A stretch of 12,321 bases of DNA from Clostridia bacterium (GCA_017395725.1 JAFQOB010000001.1:1-12321); one strand, 5' to 3'. Counted from the first letter of the stretch, positions 1 through 7,041 are shown. A program made the numbers and translations. Notes: a model not told the origin generated them from the letters alone.

Positions 1-152
1 ATGCAAGAAAGCAGGCTACAAAAGCTAACAGAGAAATGTTCACAACAACATGTGCAAACTGCGGAAAAGAAGCTAAGGTTCCTTTCCAGCCCAGCAATGA
101 CAGACCCGTATACTGCAGCGAATGCTTTGCAGCTATGAAGGATCAGCAGTAA
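1..152 (+). CDS. CxxC-x17-CxxC zinc-ribbon protein, 3' end only
   Basis: The reading frame is open from the window edge (first full codon at 3) to a TAA at 150-152, giving the last 49 residues of a protein that starts upstream. The visible part has a basic stretch (ARKQATKANRE), then MFTTTCANCGKEAKVPF, then DRPVYCSECFAAMKDQQ. The two CxxC pairs are separated by exactly 17 residues, and the VPF and DRPVYC motifs match the small CxxC-x17-CxxC zinc-binding domain family; the four cysteines should bind one zinc ion. The function of the family is not established; association with nucleic acid or translation factors is only a guess. An ATG at 36 could begin a mini-protein of 38 residues, but the frame stays open to the edge, so a longer protein is more likely. 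A strong terminator follows 40 bases downstream, so this is the last gene of its transcript. Confidence 0.8.
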   Translation, partial: ARKQATKANREMFTTTCANCGKEAKVPFQPSNDRPVYCSECFAAMKDQQ

Positions 153-192
153 GTCGATTTTTGTTTACATAAAAAGATTTATATGTCAGTTT

Positions 193-223
193 AAAAGCTA
201 CACTGAAAAGTGTGGCTTTTTTT
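193..223 (+). terminator. Intrinsic terminator after the zinc-ribbon gene
   Basis: A 12-base arm (193-204, aaaagctacact) and its partner (209-220, agtgtggctttt) pair fully apart from one T-G wobble, around a GAAA tetraloop, and end in a run of seven Ts. This is a textbook Rho-independent terminator. The A-run at the 5' foot means it could also work in the opposite direction. Confidence 0.9.
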
Positions 224-293
224 CGTTCTGTATTCGAAAAAAACAGAAAAATAAAAGTTTTTTGAAAAAAATGTGTAAAATGCAAAAAAAATA

Positions 294-322
294 TGTACAA
301 ATGAAGTTTTGTGTGTTATAAT
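294..322 (+). promoter_or_regulatory. Sigma-A promoter for the rlmB gene
   Basis: A perfect TATAAT -10 box lies at 317-322 with an extended TGn at 314-316. TGTACA at 294-299 gives a 4/6 match to TTGACA at a 17-base spacing. Start of transcription would be near 329, leaving about 50 bases of leader. Two more TATAAT strings occur at 334-339 and 351-356, but neither has a -35 partner at a suitable distance. Confidence 0.7.
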
Positions 323-378
323 GTCTATATATATATAATTAGGTGTATTATATAATTATGCAGATGAGGCATTAATAA

Positions 379-1164
379 ATGAAAAACGAAAAAAGGTTCC
401 GCCGCGAAAAAGAGACGGAGCAATATGAAGACAGCGCGAATATTACTGCGGGTAGAAATTCTGTAAGAGAATTACTTGCGACAGAAAGAGATATAGATAA
501 GATTTTTGTTCAAAAGGGTGAAAGAACGGGTTCGATAACCAGTTTGATTGCCGAGGCAAGAAGTCGCTCTATTCCTGTGGTTGAGTGCGAAAAGGCTAAG
601 CTTGACCGTATATCCGGCGGTGTTAATCATCAGGGAATTGCGGCTTTTGCGGCTGAAAAAGAATACTGCTCGGTAGACGATATAATTAGCTTTGCCGAGA
701 GTAAAGGCGAAAAACCGCTTATAGTAATTGCAGACAGAATTGAAGATCCGCATAATTTGGGTGCGCTTATAAGGGCTGCTGAATGTGCAGGTGCTCACGG
801 GTTAATAATACCAAAGAGAAAAGGCGCTATGTTGACTCAAACAGTGTCTAAAGCATCGGCGGGTGCTTTGGAGCATATGAGAATAGCTAAGGTTACGAAC
901 CTTGCTATGACTGTTGACGAGCTTAAGGAAAAGGGGCTTTGGATATTTGCTGCAGAGGCGGGCGGAGAAAAGTTTTATGAACAGGACTTGACTTGCGGTG
1001 CGGCAATAGTATTGGGAAGCGAAGGTAAAGGCGTAGCAAAATTATTGCTTGATAAATGCGATTTTATTCTTTCAATACCTATGTACGGCAAGGTTAATTC
1101 TTTTAACGTTGCTGCGGCAGGAGCAGTTATACTGTGCGAAGCTGCAAGACAGCGTAATAAATAA
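379..1164 (+). CDS. rlmB: TrmH/SpoU-family 23S rRNA 2'-O-methyltransferase, RlmB-like
   Basis: This is a 261-residue cytoplasmic SPOUT methyltransferase. RlmB transfers a methyl group from S-adenosylmethionine to the ribose 2'-OH of G2251 (E. coli numbering) in the 23S rRNA peptidyl-transferase P loop. A charged tail (1-20) leads into the RNA-substrate-binding domain, which starts at the family signature AGRNSV (24-29) and ends near NHQGIAA. The three SpoU motifs are intact: DRIEDPHNLGALIR (119-132), with the key Asn126 and Arg132; IVLGSEGKG (210-218), with Glu215; and IPMYGKVNSFNVAAAGA (from 233), with Ser241 and Asn243. These residues build the trefoil-knot cofactor site. The start at ATG 379 is preceded by a modest GAGG at 366-369. 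Length is close to that of RlmB from other bacteria. The subfamily choice (RlmB rather than another TrmH-type rRNA enzyme) is by similarity, and the exact target nucleotide is inferred. Confidence 0.9.
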   Translation: MKNEKRFRREKETEQYEDSANITAGRNSVRELLATERDIDKIFVQKGERTGSITSLIAEARSRSIPVVECEKAKLDRISGGVNHQGIAAFAAEKEYCSVDDIISFAESKGEKPLIVIADRIEDPHNLGALIRAAECAGAHGLIIPKRKGAMLTQTVSKASAGALEHMRIAKVTNLAMTVDELKEKGLWIFAAEAGGEKFYEQDLTCGAAIVLGSEGKGVAKLLLDKCDFILSIPMYGKVNSFNVAAAGAVILCEAARQRNK

Positions 1165-1207
1165 TATTTTGGCTGAAATGAAAAATCAGATATAGGGGTA
1201 ATGGGAA

Positions 1208-3859
1208 ATGGATAACGAAAAGATTAACGGCACTGAATTGAATACTCCGGATAATGACACTTTGGGTGATGCTACACCTATGACGGCTGACGATCTTATA
1301 AAAAGACTTAAGTCTAATTTGAAACAGAATCCGAATCTTCAGGGTGAAGCTGTGTTCGAAAATGATGAGGCTGAAGAGGTGTCTTTGCCCGAAGCTGAAG
1401 AGGATACAGCTGAAGAGTCTTTGGAAGAAGCTGAACCCGAAGTTGAAGATTTAAAGAAGATTCTTTCTCTTGAAGAGGCTGCAGAGTTTGTACAGCCGGA
1501 AAAGAAGGAAAAAAGACCTTCTGTTACAGATTCCATAAAGAGTATTATAGCCGCTATGCGCGCTGAAGAGAAAAAAGAAGCTGAGTCTGACGAAACAGTT
1601 GCAGAAGAAGCTGTCGAGGCTGCAGAGGAGGTTTCTCCCGCACCGGAAAACGAAGAAGCTGTTGCTGAAAAAGAGTATTCTGTTGTTATCGAAAATTCCT
1701 CTGATAAGACAAATGTTTTTAATCCCGATGATATAAAAAAGAGCAAGAAGACTAAGAAGAATGAAAAACTCTTTGATGAAAACGAAGCCCCTGCAGTTGC
1801 AGAAGCAGAGCAATTGACTTTCAGTATGACCGAAGAAGACCTTCAGAAGAGTATTGAAGAGGCAGAAGCTTTTATTTTCGACAGAGAGCATATTGATAAT
1901 CCCGAAGAAGTTATAAACGATATATCTAACGTACCCGAAGAGAATGTTCTCGCTTCTCCCAAAACCGAAAACGAAGAATATGACCAGACAGATCTTTGGA
2001 TAGCTTCTGCATTTGGTGATGAAGATGAGCTTAAAGAAAAGTTTGGCGAAGAAGAAGCTCAGAAGATAGAGACACAGCTTGATATTGACGTTCAGGAATA
2101 TCTAAAATCCGAAAAGAAAGACGTAAAGAACGTTAAAATTGAAGAGGATTATATCGATCCTTCCCAGAAAAAAGAAATATTTGCATCATACAGAAAAGAA
2201 CATAAGTTTGGTCTTATAAAGATTATCGGTTGTTTTGTTGTATTGCTTATTGCACTGATTTTTGAGAATATTACCGGCTTTGGAGGAACACTTCCCGGTG
2301 CTTTGAATCAGCAGAATTATCCTGTAGTGTATATACTTGCAAGTCTTCAGTTGTTGGTACTTGCGGGTGCTATTGCTTGGGATGAAATATATAAGGGTAT
2401 CAAGGCTTTGTTGGCAATGCATCCGTTGCCCGAAAGTATAACGGCTGTTGTTGCAATTTCCTCGGCTGTATACCATATAGCTCATTGCTTTATATCCGAA
2501 ACAGACCCGTCTGTTGCCCTTTACGTATTCCCCGCAATTCTTTGTATCTTTGTTACACTTGTTTGTGATTTCTTTAATCTCAGAAGAGAAATATACAGCT
2601 TTAATATAGTTGCATCAAAACGTATTAAATACACTATAACTACAGTAGAAAATGAGAGCGCAGGCCTCGAAAACGAAGCTTTTGGCGAGTATTTGTCCGA
2701 GGAAGATGACGTATCAATGTTCAGAATCGGCAAGACTTCCTTTGTAAAAGGCTTCTACGAAAGAATGAATTCGTATTCCAAGAGCAATTCGATTATTACG
2801 ATTCTTCTCTCGGTTAGTATTGCTTTAGGCTTGGTATTCTTTATATTGTCTACGGTTGTTCATGACGTTAAGTCGGCATTTTCGTTCGGTTACCTTGCGT
2901 TTGCGATTTCCATGCCTTGCTGTGCTATTCTTGCATTTAGTTTGCCTTTCTACAGAGCATCTAAAAAGGCGTTTGATGACGACAGTGCTATTATCGGTAA
3001 CGTATCCTTAGACGAATATTCACGTGCAAATACACTTTCATTTGACGATAAAGACGTATTCCCCTCTTACGGTGTAAAGGTTAAGAGTATTAAGGTTTAC
3101 GGCGACAGCAGAATTGATAAGATTCTCTACAATTCGGCAAGTGTATTCAAGCTTATTGGTGGCCCATTGGCAGACGTTTTTGATACTGCTACTCACGACC
3201 TCGGAAATTCCGAGAACGTTGAAATAATCGAAATAGCAAAAGACGGTATTGAAGCACTTATTGACGGTCAGCACGTATTTATCGGTAAGACATCTTATCT
3301 TGTTGAAAAGGGTTACGTTCCTATGACTGAGCCCGATGACGATATGCTCGAAACAAGCGGTGAAGCAAGTATAATGTATATGGTTTGCGACGATGTTGTT
3401 TCTGCTAAGATGTACGTACAGTATACGATTGACCCCGATTTTGAATTTGCTTTAAGAAGACTTTATAAAGCGGGAATCTGCATTGGTATTAAGACGTTTG
3501 ACCCCAACGTTGACGATAAGCTTCTCGGAAGTAAGGTTAAGATTACTAAGTACCCTGTAAGAATATTGCGTTGCAAGACTCTTGAAGAGGCTTCTGTGGC
3601 TCAAGATGAGGCTGACAGCGGTATCGTATCAAAGAGTGGACCAAGGTCGTTGCTTAATGCATTTGTGCTTTGCTCTAAGGTTCTTTATGCAAACAGAACT
3701 AACGTGGCTGTTAAGATTCTTTCGGTTGCGTTCAGCGTATTGCTTATGGCGTTCTTGCTGGTGTTCGGTAAGATAACTGCGATTCCCTCAATATACGTCG
3801 TACTTTATCAGTTGTTCTGGATGGTTCCCGTATACTTGATTTCAAAATTTTATGTATAA
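1208..3859 (+). CDS. Degenerate P1B-type ATPase-like membrane protein with long acidic N-terminal tail
   Basis: No named family is recognised with certainty for this 883-residue protein. Residues 1-330 are very rich in Glu, Asp, Ala and Lys, look disordered and should be cytoplasmic. Eight hydrophobic segments follow: about 337-353, 373-390, 410-428, 436-453, 528-550, 556-581, 832-854 and 858-879. Their 4+2+2 spacing is that of heavy-metal P1B ATPases. Between helices 6 and 7 the order of P-type landmarks is kept but the catalytic residues are lost. SMPCCAI (568-574) sits where the CPC metal site would be. TLSFDDKDVFPS (609-620) replaces the DKTGTLT phosphorylation motif. GIEALIDGQHVFIGKTSYL (680-698) resembles the nucleotide-domain GxxVxVGN region. 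IGIKTFDPN (759-767) replaces the TGDN motif. The GDGxNDxP hinge and the TGE loop of a shortened actuator region (454-527) are not found. Pumping is therefore unlikely; a sensory, scaffold or regulatory role is inference. AGGGG at 1192-1197 serves the ATG, 43 bases after rlmB. Confidence 0.72.
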   Translation: MDNEKINGTELNTPDNDTLGDATPMTADDLIKRLKSNLKQNPNLQGEAVFENDEAEEVSLPEAEEDTAEESLEEAEPEVEDLKKILSLEEAAEFVQPEKKEKRPSVTDSIKSIIAAMRAEEKKEAESDETVAEEAVEAAEEVSPAPENEEAVAEKEYSVVIENSSDKTNVFNPDDIKKSKKTKKNEKLFDENEAPAVAEAEQLTFSMTEEDLQKSIEEAEAFIFDREHIDNPEEVINDISNVPEENVLASPKTENEEYDQTDLWIASAFGDEDELKEKFGEEEAQKIETQLDIDVQEYLKSEKKDVKNVKIEEDYIDPSQKKEIFASYRKEHKFGLIKIIGCFVVLLIALIFENITGFGGTLPGALNQQNYPVVYILASLQLLVLAGAIAWDEIYKGIKALLAMHPLPESITAVVAISSAVYHIAHCFISETDPSVALYVFPAILCIFVTLVCDFFNLRREIYSFNIVASKRIKYTITTVENESAGLENEAFGEYLSEEDDVSMFRIGKTSFVKGFYERMNSYSKSNSIITILLSVSIALGLVFFILSTVVHDVKSAFSFGYLAFAISMPCCAILAFSLPFYRASKKAFDDDSAIIGNVSLDEYSRANTLSFDDKDVFPSYGVKVKSIKVYGDSRIDKILYNSASVFKLIGGPLADVFDTATHDLGNSENVEIIEIAKDGIEALIDGQHVFIGKTSYLVEKGYVPMTEPDDDMLETSGEASIMYMVCDDVVSAKMYVQYTIDPDFEFALRRLYKAGICIGIKTFDPNVDDKLLGSKVKITKYPVRILRCKTLEEASVAQDEADSGIVSKSGPRSLLNAFVLCSKVLYANRTNVAVKILSVAFSVLLMAFLLVFGKITAIPSIYVVLYQLFWMVPVYLISKFYV

Positions 3860-3865
3860 AACAGT

Positions 3866-3894
3866 GGGAGGGAAGATTATTCCCTCCCGATTTT
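3866..3894 (+). terminator. Hairpin with short T-run after the membrane protein gene
   Basis: A perfect 8-bp GC-rich stem (GGGAGGGA 3866-3873 with TCCCTCCC 3881-3888) has a 7-base loop and is followed by GATTTTG, only four Ts. Flanking AAAA (3857-3860) could extend the pairing with bulges. It may be a partial terminator that lowers expression of the radical SAM pair, or an mRNA-stabilising hairpin. No good promoter is visible in the 28 bases before the next start. Confidence 0.55.
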
Positions 3895-3922
3895 GTGAAT
3901 ATGTGTTTTTTCGGAGGAAAAA

Positions 3923-5770
3923 ATGAATTTAGAAAATGTATTGACGAAGGTTATGAAGCCCGGAAGATATATAGGCGGCGAATACGGGCAGACACTTAAA
4001 GATAAATCCAAAGTAAAGACAAGATTTGCCTTTTGTTTTCCCGATTCCTACGAGATAGGTATGTCAAACTTGGGTATTCGCATACTCTACGGCGTTTTGA
4101 ATAATATTGAAGACGTTTGGTGTGAAAGAGTGTATGCTCCCTGGGAGGATATGGAAGCAGAAATGCGTAAGAATAATATTCCTCTTTGGGCAGTCGAAAG
4201 CGGAGATAGGTTGCTCGATTTTGATTTTGTGGGCTTTACTTTGCAATATGAGCTTTGTTATTCAAATGTTTTGAATATGCTCGATTTGGCTAATATACCC
4301 CTTTTGTCGAAAGACAGAGACGACAGTATACCTATAGTTATAGGCGGAGGTCCTTGCTCTTATAATGCAGAGCCTATTGCAGACTTTTTTGACCTTTTCT
4401 TTATAGGCGAGGGCGAAGAAGCGGTTTGTGAAATTGTGGCTCTCCATAAGGAAATGAAAGAAAAGGGGACATATACGAGAAAAGCCTTTTTGCACGAAGC
4501 GGCAAAGATAGAGGGCTTTTACGTTCCTTCACTTTATGACGTAACCTACAATGAAGACGGTACGGTTAAGGCGTATACGCCGAAGTATGACGATATACCT
4601 ACAAAGATTCGCAAGAGAATTATAAAAGACCTTGACAACGTGTATTTCCCCGATAAGCTCGTAATGCCTTATATCGAGACTGTTCACGACAGAACTATGA
4701 TAGAGGTATATCGCGGTTGTATAAGAGGCTGCCGATTCTGTCAGGCGGGTATGATTTACCGACCCATAAGAGAAAAATCTCCCGAGGTTTTGAATAAACA
4801 GGCAAAATGTTTGTTTGAAAATACGGGATATGATGAAATATCACTTGTTTCACTAAGTATAAGCGATTATTCTAAGATAAATCAGCTTACCGATGATTTG
4901 TTGAAATGGACAGACGAAAATATGGTCAGCCTATCGTTGCCGAGCCTCAGAGCAGATAGCTTTACGAAAGAGCTTATGGACAAGATTTCGACTGTCAGAA
5001 CGGGCGGTATTACATTTGCACCCGAGGCGGGAACCCAGAGACTTCGCGATGCTATAAATAAGAATCTTTATGAAGAAGATTTGCTGAAAGCTTGTGACGT
5101 TGCATTTAAGGCGGGTAAGACACAGGTTAAGCTGTATTTTATGATGGGCTTACCTACAGAGGAGAAAGAAGACCTTGACGGTATTCACGCATTGGCGAAG
5201 AGGGTTGTTGATACGTACTACGCTAACCCCGACAGACCTAAGGGGAAATCGCCTAAGGTTACTATAAGTGCCGCTTGTTTTATACCGAAGCCTTTTACCG
5301 CTTTTCAGTGGGAAAAACAAGAGGATATGGAAACCTTGCTTGAAAAACAGCAATATATTCTCAGTACCATAACCGACAGAAAGGTTAAGTTTAACTACCA
5401 CGATGCGAAGGTTTCAAGACTTGAGGCTGTGTTTGCAAGGGGCGACAGAAAGCTCTGTAAAGTTATGCTTGAGGGTCATAAGGCGGGTTTGAAATTTGAC
5501 GCTTGGGACGAATATTTTGACTATGAAAAATGGATGAGTGTGTTTGAAAAATGCGGTATTGACCCTGCGTTTTATGCTAACCGTGAATTTGGTAAGGATG
5601 AAATATTGCCTTGGGATATAATAGATATCGGCGTTACAAAGGAATTTTTGCTCAGAGAAAACCAGAAAGCACACGAGTCGAAAACGACGCCTAACTGCCG
5701 TGAAAAATGCTCGGCGTGCGGCGCAAATTGCTTAGGGGGTGAAAAGACGTGGTGCAACCAAAAACATTAA
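3923..5770 (+). CDS. TIGR03960-type radical SAM protein with B12-binding-like domain
   Basis: This 615-residue enzyme is of unknown reaction. The N-terminal part (about 12-190) is a Rossmann-like B12-binding-type domain: PGRYIGGEYG (13-22), FPDSYEIGMSNLGIRILY (39-56), IVIGGGP (138-144) and FIGEGEEA (160-167). It lacks the DxHxxG cobalamin signature, so any cobalamin would not be held by the usual His. The radical SAM cluster motif is EVYRGCIRGCRFCQAG, with Cys266, Cys270 and Cys273 binding the [4Fe-4S] cluster that cleaves S-adenosylmethionine. Later family-type stretches include TFAPEAGTQRLRDAINK and KLYFMMGLPTE. The last 24 residues hold five cysteines (592, 596, 599, 603, 611), possibly a second metal or Fe-S site. 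The ATG is preceded by GGAGG at 3913-3917. The 3' end overlaps the next gene by 22 bases; in this family the partner is adjacent or fused, so the two probably act together. Confidence 0.9.
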   Translation: MNLENVLTKVMKPGRYIGGEYGQTLKDKSKVKTRFAFCFPDSYEIGMSNLGIRILYGVLNNIEDVWCERVYAPWEDMEAEMRKNNIPLWAVESGDRLLDFDFVGFTLQYELCYSNVLNMLDLANIPLLSKDRDDSIPIVIGGGPCSYNAEPIADFFDLFFIGEGEEAVCEIVALHKEMKEKGTYTRKAFLHEAAKIEGFYVPSLYDVTYNEDGTVKAYTPKYDDIPTKIRKRIIKDLDNVYFPDKLVMPYIETVHDRTMIEVYRGCIRGCRFCQAGMIYRPIREKSPEVLNKQAKCLFENTGYDEISLVSLSISDYSKINQLTDDLLKWTDENMVSLSLPSLRADSFTKELMDKISTVRTGGITFAPEAGTQRLRDAINKNLYEEDLLKACDVAFKAGKTQVKLYFMMGLPTEEKEDLDGIHALAKRVVDTYYANPDRPKGKSPKVTISAACFIPKPFTAFQWEKQEDMETLLEKQQYILSTITDRKVKFNYHDAKVSRLEAVFARGDRKLCKVMLEGHKAGLKFDAWDEYFDYEKWMSVFEKCGIDPAFYANREFGKDEILPWDIIDIGVTKEFLLRENQKAHESKTTPNCREKCSACGANCLGGEKTWCNQKH

Positions 5771-6411
5771 GAATTTTGTTTGAAAAGACGGGAAAACTGC
5801 AATATATTTCGCACCTTGACTTGCTTCGCACCATGCAGACGGCACTCCGCAGAGCAAAGGTTAAGATGATGTATTCCGAGGGCTTTAACCCTCACATGAA
5901 GATAAACTTTGCGCTTCCACTTTCGATTGGGATTGAAAGCGTGTATGAGTTTATGGATATAAAGACTGACGGCGGCGTTAAGTGTGAAGACGTTAAGGAG
6001 AATTTAGGTAAGAATTTGCCCGACGATATGAAAATTATCGAGGTATATGAGGCTGAGTCCAAATTTACCGATATAAAATATGCCGCATATACGATATATC
6101 TTGATTATGGCGAGGAATCGGAAAAGGCGGCTGAAATCGGCAAAAGATTATTTGATAATCCCCTTGTTGTAACCAAGAAGACCAAAAAAGGCGAAAGGGA
6201 TATTGATATTCAGCCGATGATACACAGTGTTGACGTTTCTTTTGAATTTGGCTGTGTGCTTGTGAAGTGCGTACTTTGCGCCGACAGCGAAAATTATCTT
6301 AATCCTTTCTATTTGACAGGGGCTTTAGATAAAGAAATGGGCTTTGAAGCATATCACAGAAAAGTGCTTCGCACAGGGGCATATTTTGCCAATGACAAGA
6401 TGTTCAAATAA
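5749..6411 (+). CDS. TIGR03936/DUF2344 radical SAM-linked protein
   Basis: This 220-residue partner of the preceding radical SAM protein begins with the family signature LRILFEKTGKLQYISHLDLL and continues with TALRRAKVKMMYSEGFNPH and KINFALPLSIGIES. No signal peptide or membrane segment is visible. The family has no proven activity; an RNA- or tRNA-related substrate-presenting role is often guessed because of its fusion and neighbourhood patterns, and this is inference. The start is GTG at 5749 (a second GTG follows at 5752), preceded by AGGGGG at 5734-5739. The choice is forced, because the conserved N-terminus begins only a few codons later and no ATG lies nearby. The 22-base overlap with the upstream gene suggests translational coupling. 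The rng, rplU and rpmA genes that often follow this pair in Firmicutes are not present here; a repeat-filled gap follows. Confidence 0.88.
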   Translation: MVQPKTLRILFEKTGKLQYISHLDLLRTMQTALRRAKVKMMYSEGFNPHMKINFALPLSIGIESVYEFMDIKTDGGVKCEDVKENLGKNLPDDMKIIEVYEAESKFTDIKYAAYTIYLDYGEESEKAAEIGKRLFDNPLVVTKKTKKGERDIDIQPMIHSVDVSFEFGCVLVKCVLCADSENYLNPFYLTGALDKEMGFEAYHRKVLRTGAYFANDKMFK

Positions 6412-6453
6412 ATTTCGCACAAACTAATGTCATAATAAAAGTTTTGATGGAGT

Positions 6454-6486
6454 CAAGAGGGCACTTTTTCAAAAGTGCGCCTCTTG
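6454..6486 (+). repeat. Near-perfect 33-base inverted repeat
   Basis: CAAGAGG (6454-6460) pairs with CCTCTTG (6480-6486), G6461 pairs with C6478, and CACTTTT (6462-6468) pairs with AAAAGTG (6471-6477), with only one bulged G (6479) and a tiny loop. It lies 43 bases after the DUF2344 stop codon. No T-run follows, so it is more like an mRNA 3'-end stabiliser or a mobile palindromic repeat than a terminator. Confidence 0.75.
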
Positions 6487-6497
6487 TCAAGGGTTCG

Positions 6498-6527
6498 GGA
6501 GCGAAGCTCCTGATTGTTTGGAGCTTC
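6498..6527 (+). repeat. Two overlapping, mutually exclusive short hairpins
   Basis: GGAGC (6498-6502) can pair with GCTCC (6506-6510) around GAA. GAAGCTCC (6503-6510) can instead pair with GGAGCTTC (6520-6527). The shared arm makes the two folds alternatives. They lie just before the terminator at 6532. Confidence 0.55.
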
Positions 6528-6531
6528 TTAA

Positions 6532-6566
6532 AAAAATCTTGCGTAAGCAAGGTTTTTCCTTTTTTT
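6532..6566 (+). terminator. Probable intrinsic terminator of the radical SAM operon
   Basis: AAAAATCTTGC (6532-6542) pairs with GCAAGGTTTTT (6547-6557) around GTAA with one wobble pair, and CC then a run of Ts (6560-6566) follows. It lies 120 bases after the DUF2344 stop, and its A-rich 5' foot makes it potentially bidirectional. It could instead be part of a dispersed repeat that happens to resemble a terminator. Confidence 0.65.
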
Positions 6567-6699
6567 CATACTTTTTTAAAAGAAAGTAATGAATAAAAGA
6601 CTGAAAGAATGTAATTATTTTGGATACATTTGTTTAGAAAAAATAAACAAATATCATAGAGATATTGTTTTTAAAAGAGTTCTAATTTCTCTTTTTTTC

Positions 6700-6725
6700 A
6701 TACTTTCTTGGTGCCAAGAAAGTAT
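6700..6725. repeat. Perfect 26-base palindromic repeat
   Basis: ATACTTTCTTGG (6700-6711) is the exact reverse complement of CCAAGAAAGTAT (6714-6725), separated by only TG. The TACTTTCTT core also forms the arms of the hairpin at 7399-7425 and appears in the copies at 7171 and 7285, so these are probably related members of one palindromic repeat family. Confidence 0.8.
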
Positions 6726-6882
6726 TGCAAAGAAGGCACAAGGAGGCAGGGGCGGTAACACCGCAGGAGAAAACTGGTACGTACAAGTCAATTAAGTTTT
6801 TTATTGAGTTTGAAGAACCAGAGCTTCCCTCTCGCGTGGCGAGCGATTCCCCCGCCCCTATATACCCCTACCCCTAAAACGA

Positions 6883-6903
6883 CCAAAGGTGTTCCCCCTT
6901 TGG
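6883..6903. repeat. Short perfect hairpin next to a direct-repeat copy
   Basis: CCAAAGG (6883-6889) and CCTTTGG (6897-6903) flank TGTTCCC. The right arm merges into the first copy of the 27-base direct repeat that starts at 6899. Confidence 0.5.
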
Positions 6904-7029
6904 AATCGTCCTTGGTCTGTACGGAACTGTAATAAGTACATAGAGGTGGTGTTTTATTTGAAGATATTGTTTTTTGAAATCACTATCAAAGTTACTTCCG
7001 CTTTTGGAAGCTTCCTTGGTTTGTACAGA
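6899..7029. repeat. Pair of imperfect 27-base direct repeats
   Basis: Positions 6899-6925 and 7003-7029 match at 23 of 27 bases by eye (shared core CCTTGGTYTGTAC). The 77 bases between them are unique. The copies look like diverged duplicates of one repeat end. Confidence 0.65.
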
Positions 7030-7041
7030 TTTGCTCATACG

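Noticed and set aside
334..356. Additional TATAAT boxes upstream of rlmB
   Set aside because: They lie in an AT-rich run and lack any -35 element at 16-18 bases; the box at 317-322 is better supported.
1339..1746. Ser/Ala-rich antisense frame opposite the acidic tail
   Set aside because: The Ser-rich composition is simply the reverse complement of GAA/GAG/GCT-rich codons in the real gene.
6487..6530. tRNA-like TTCGGGA segment
   Set aside because: No cloverleaf, acceptor stem or anticodon arm can be drawn around it; the local pairing is explained by short hairpins.
6589..6795. 68-residue open frame on the + strand
   Set aside because: It crosses the perfect palindrome at 6700-6725 and the GCGGT/ACCGC hairpin, has no ribosome binding site, and reads as translated repeat sequence.
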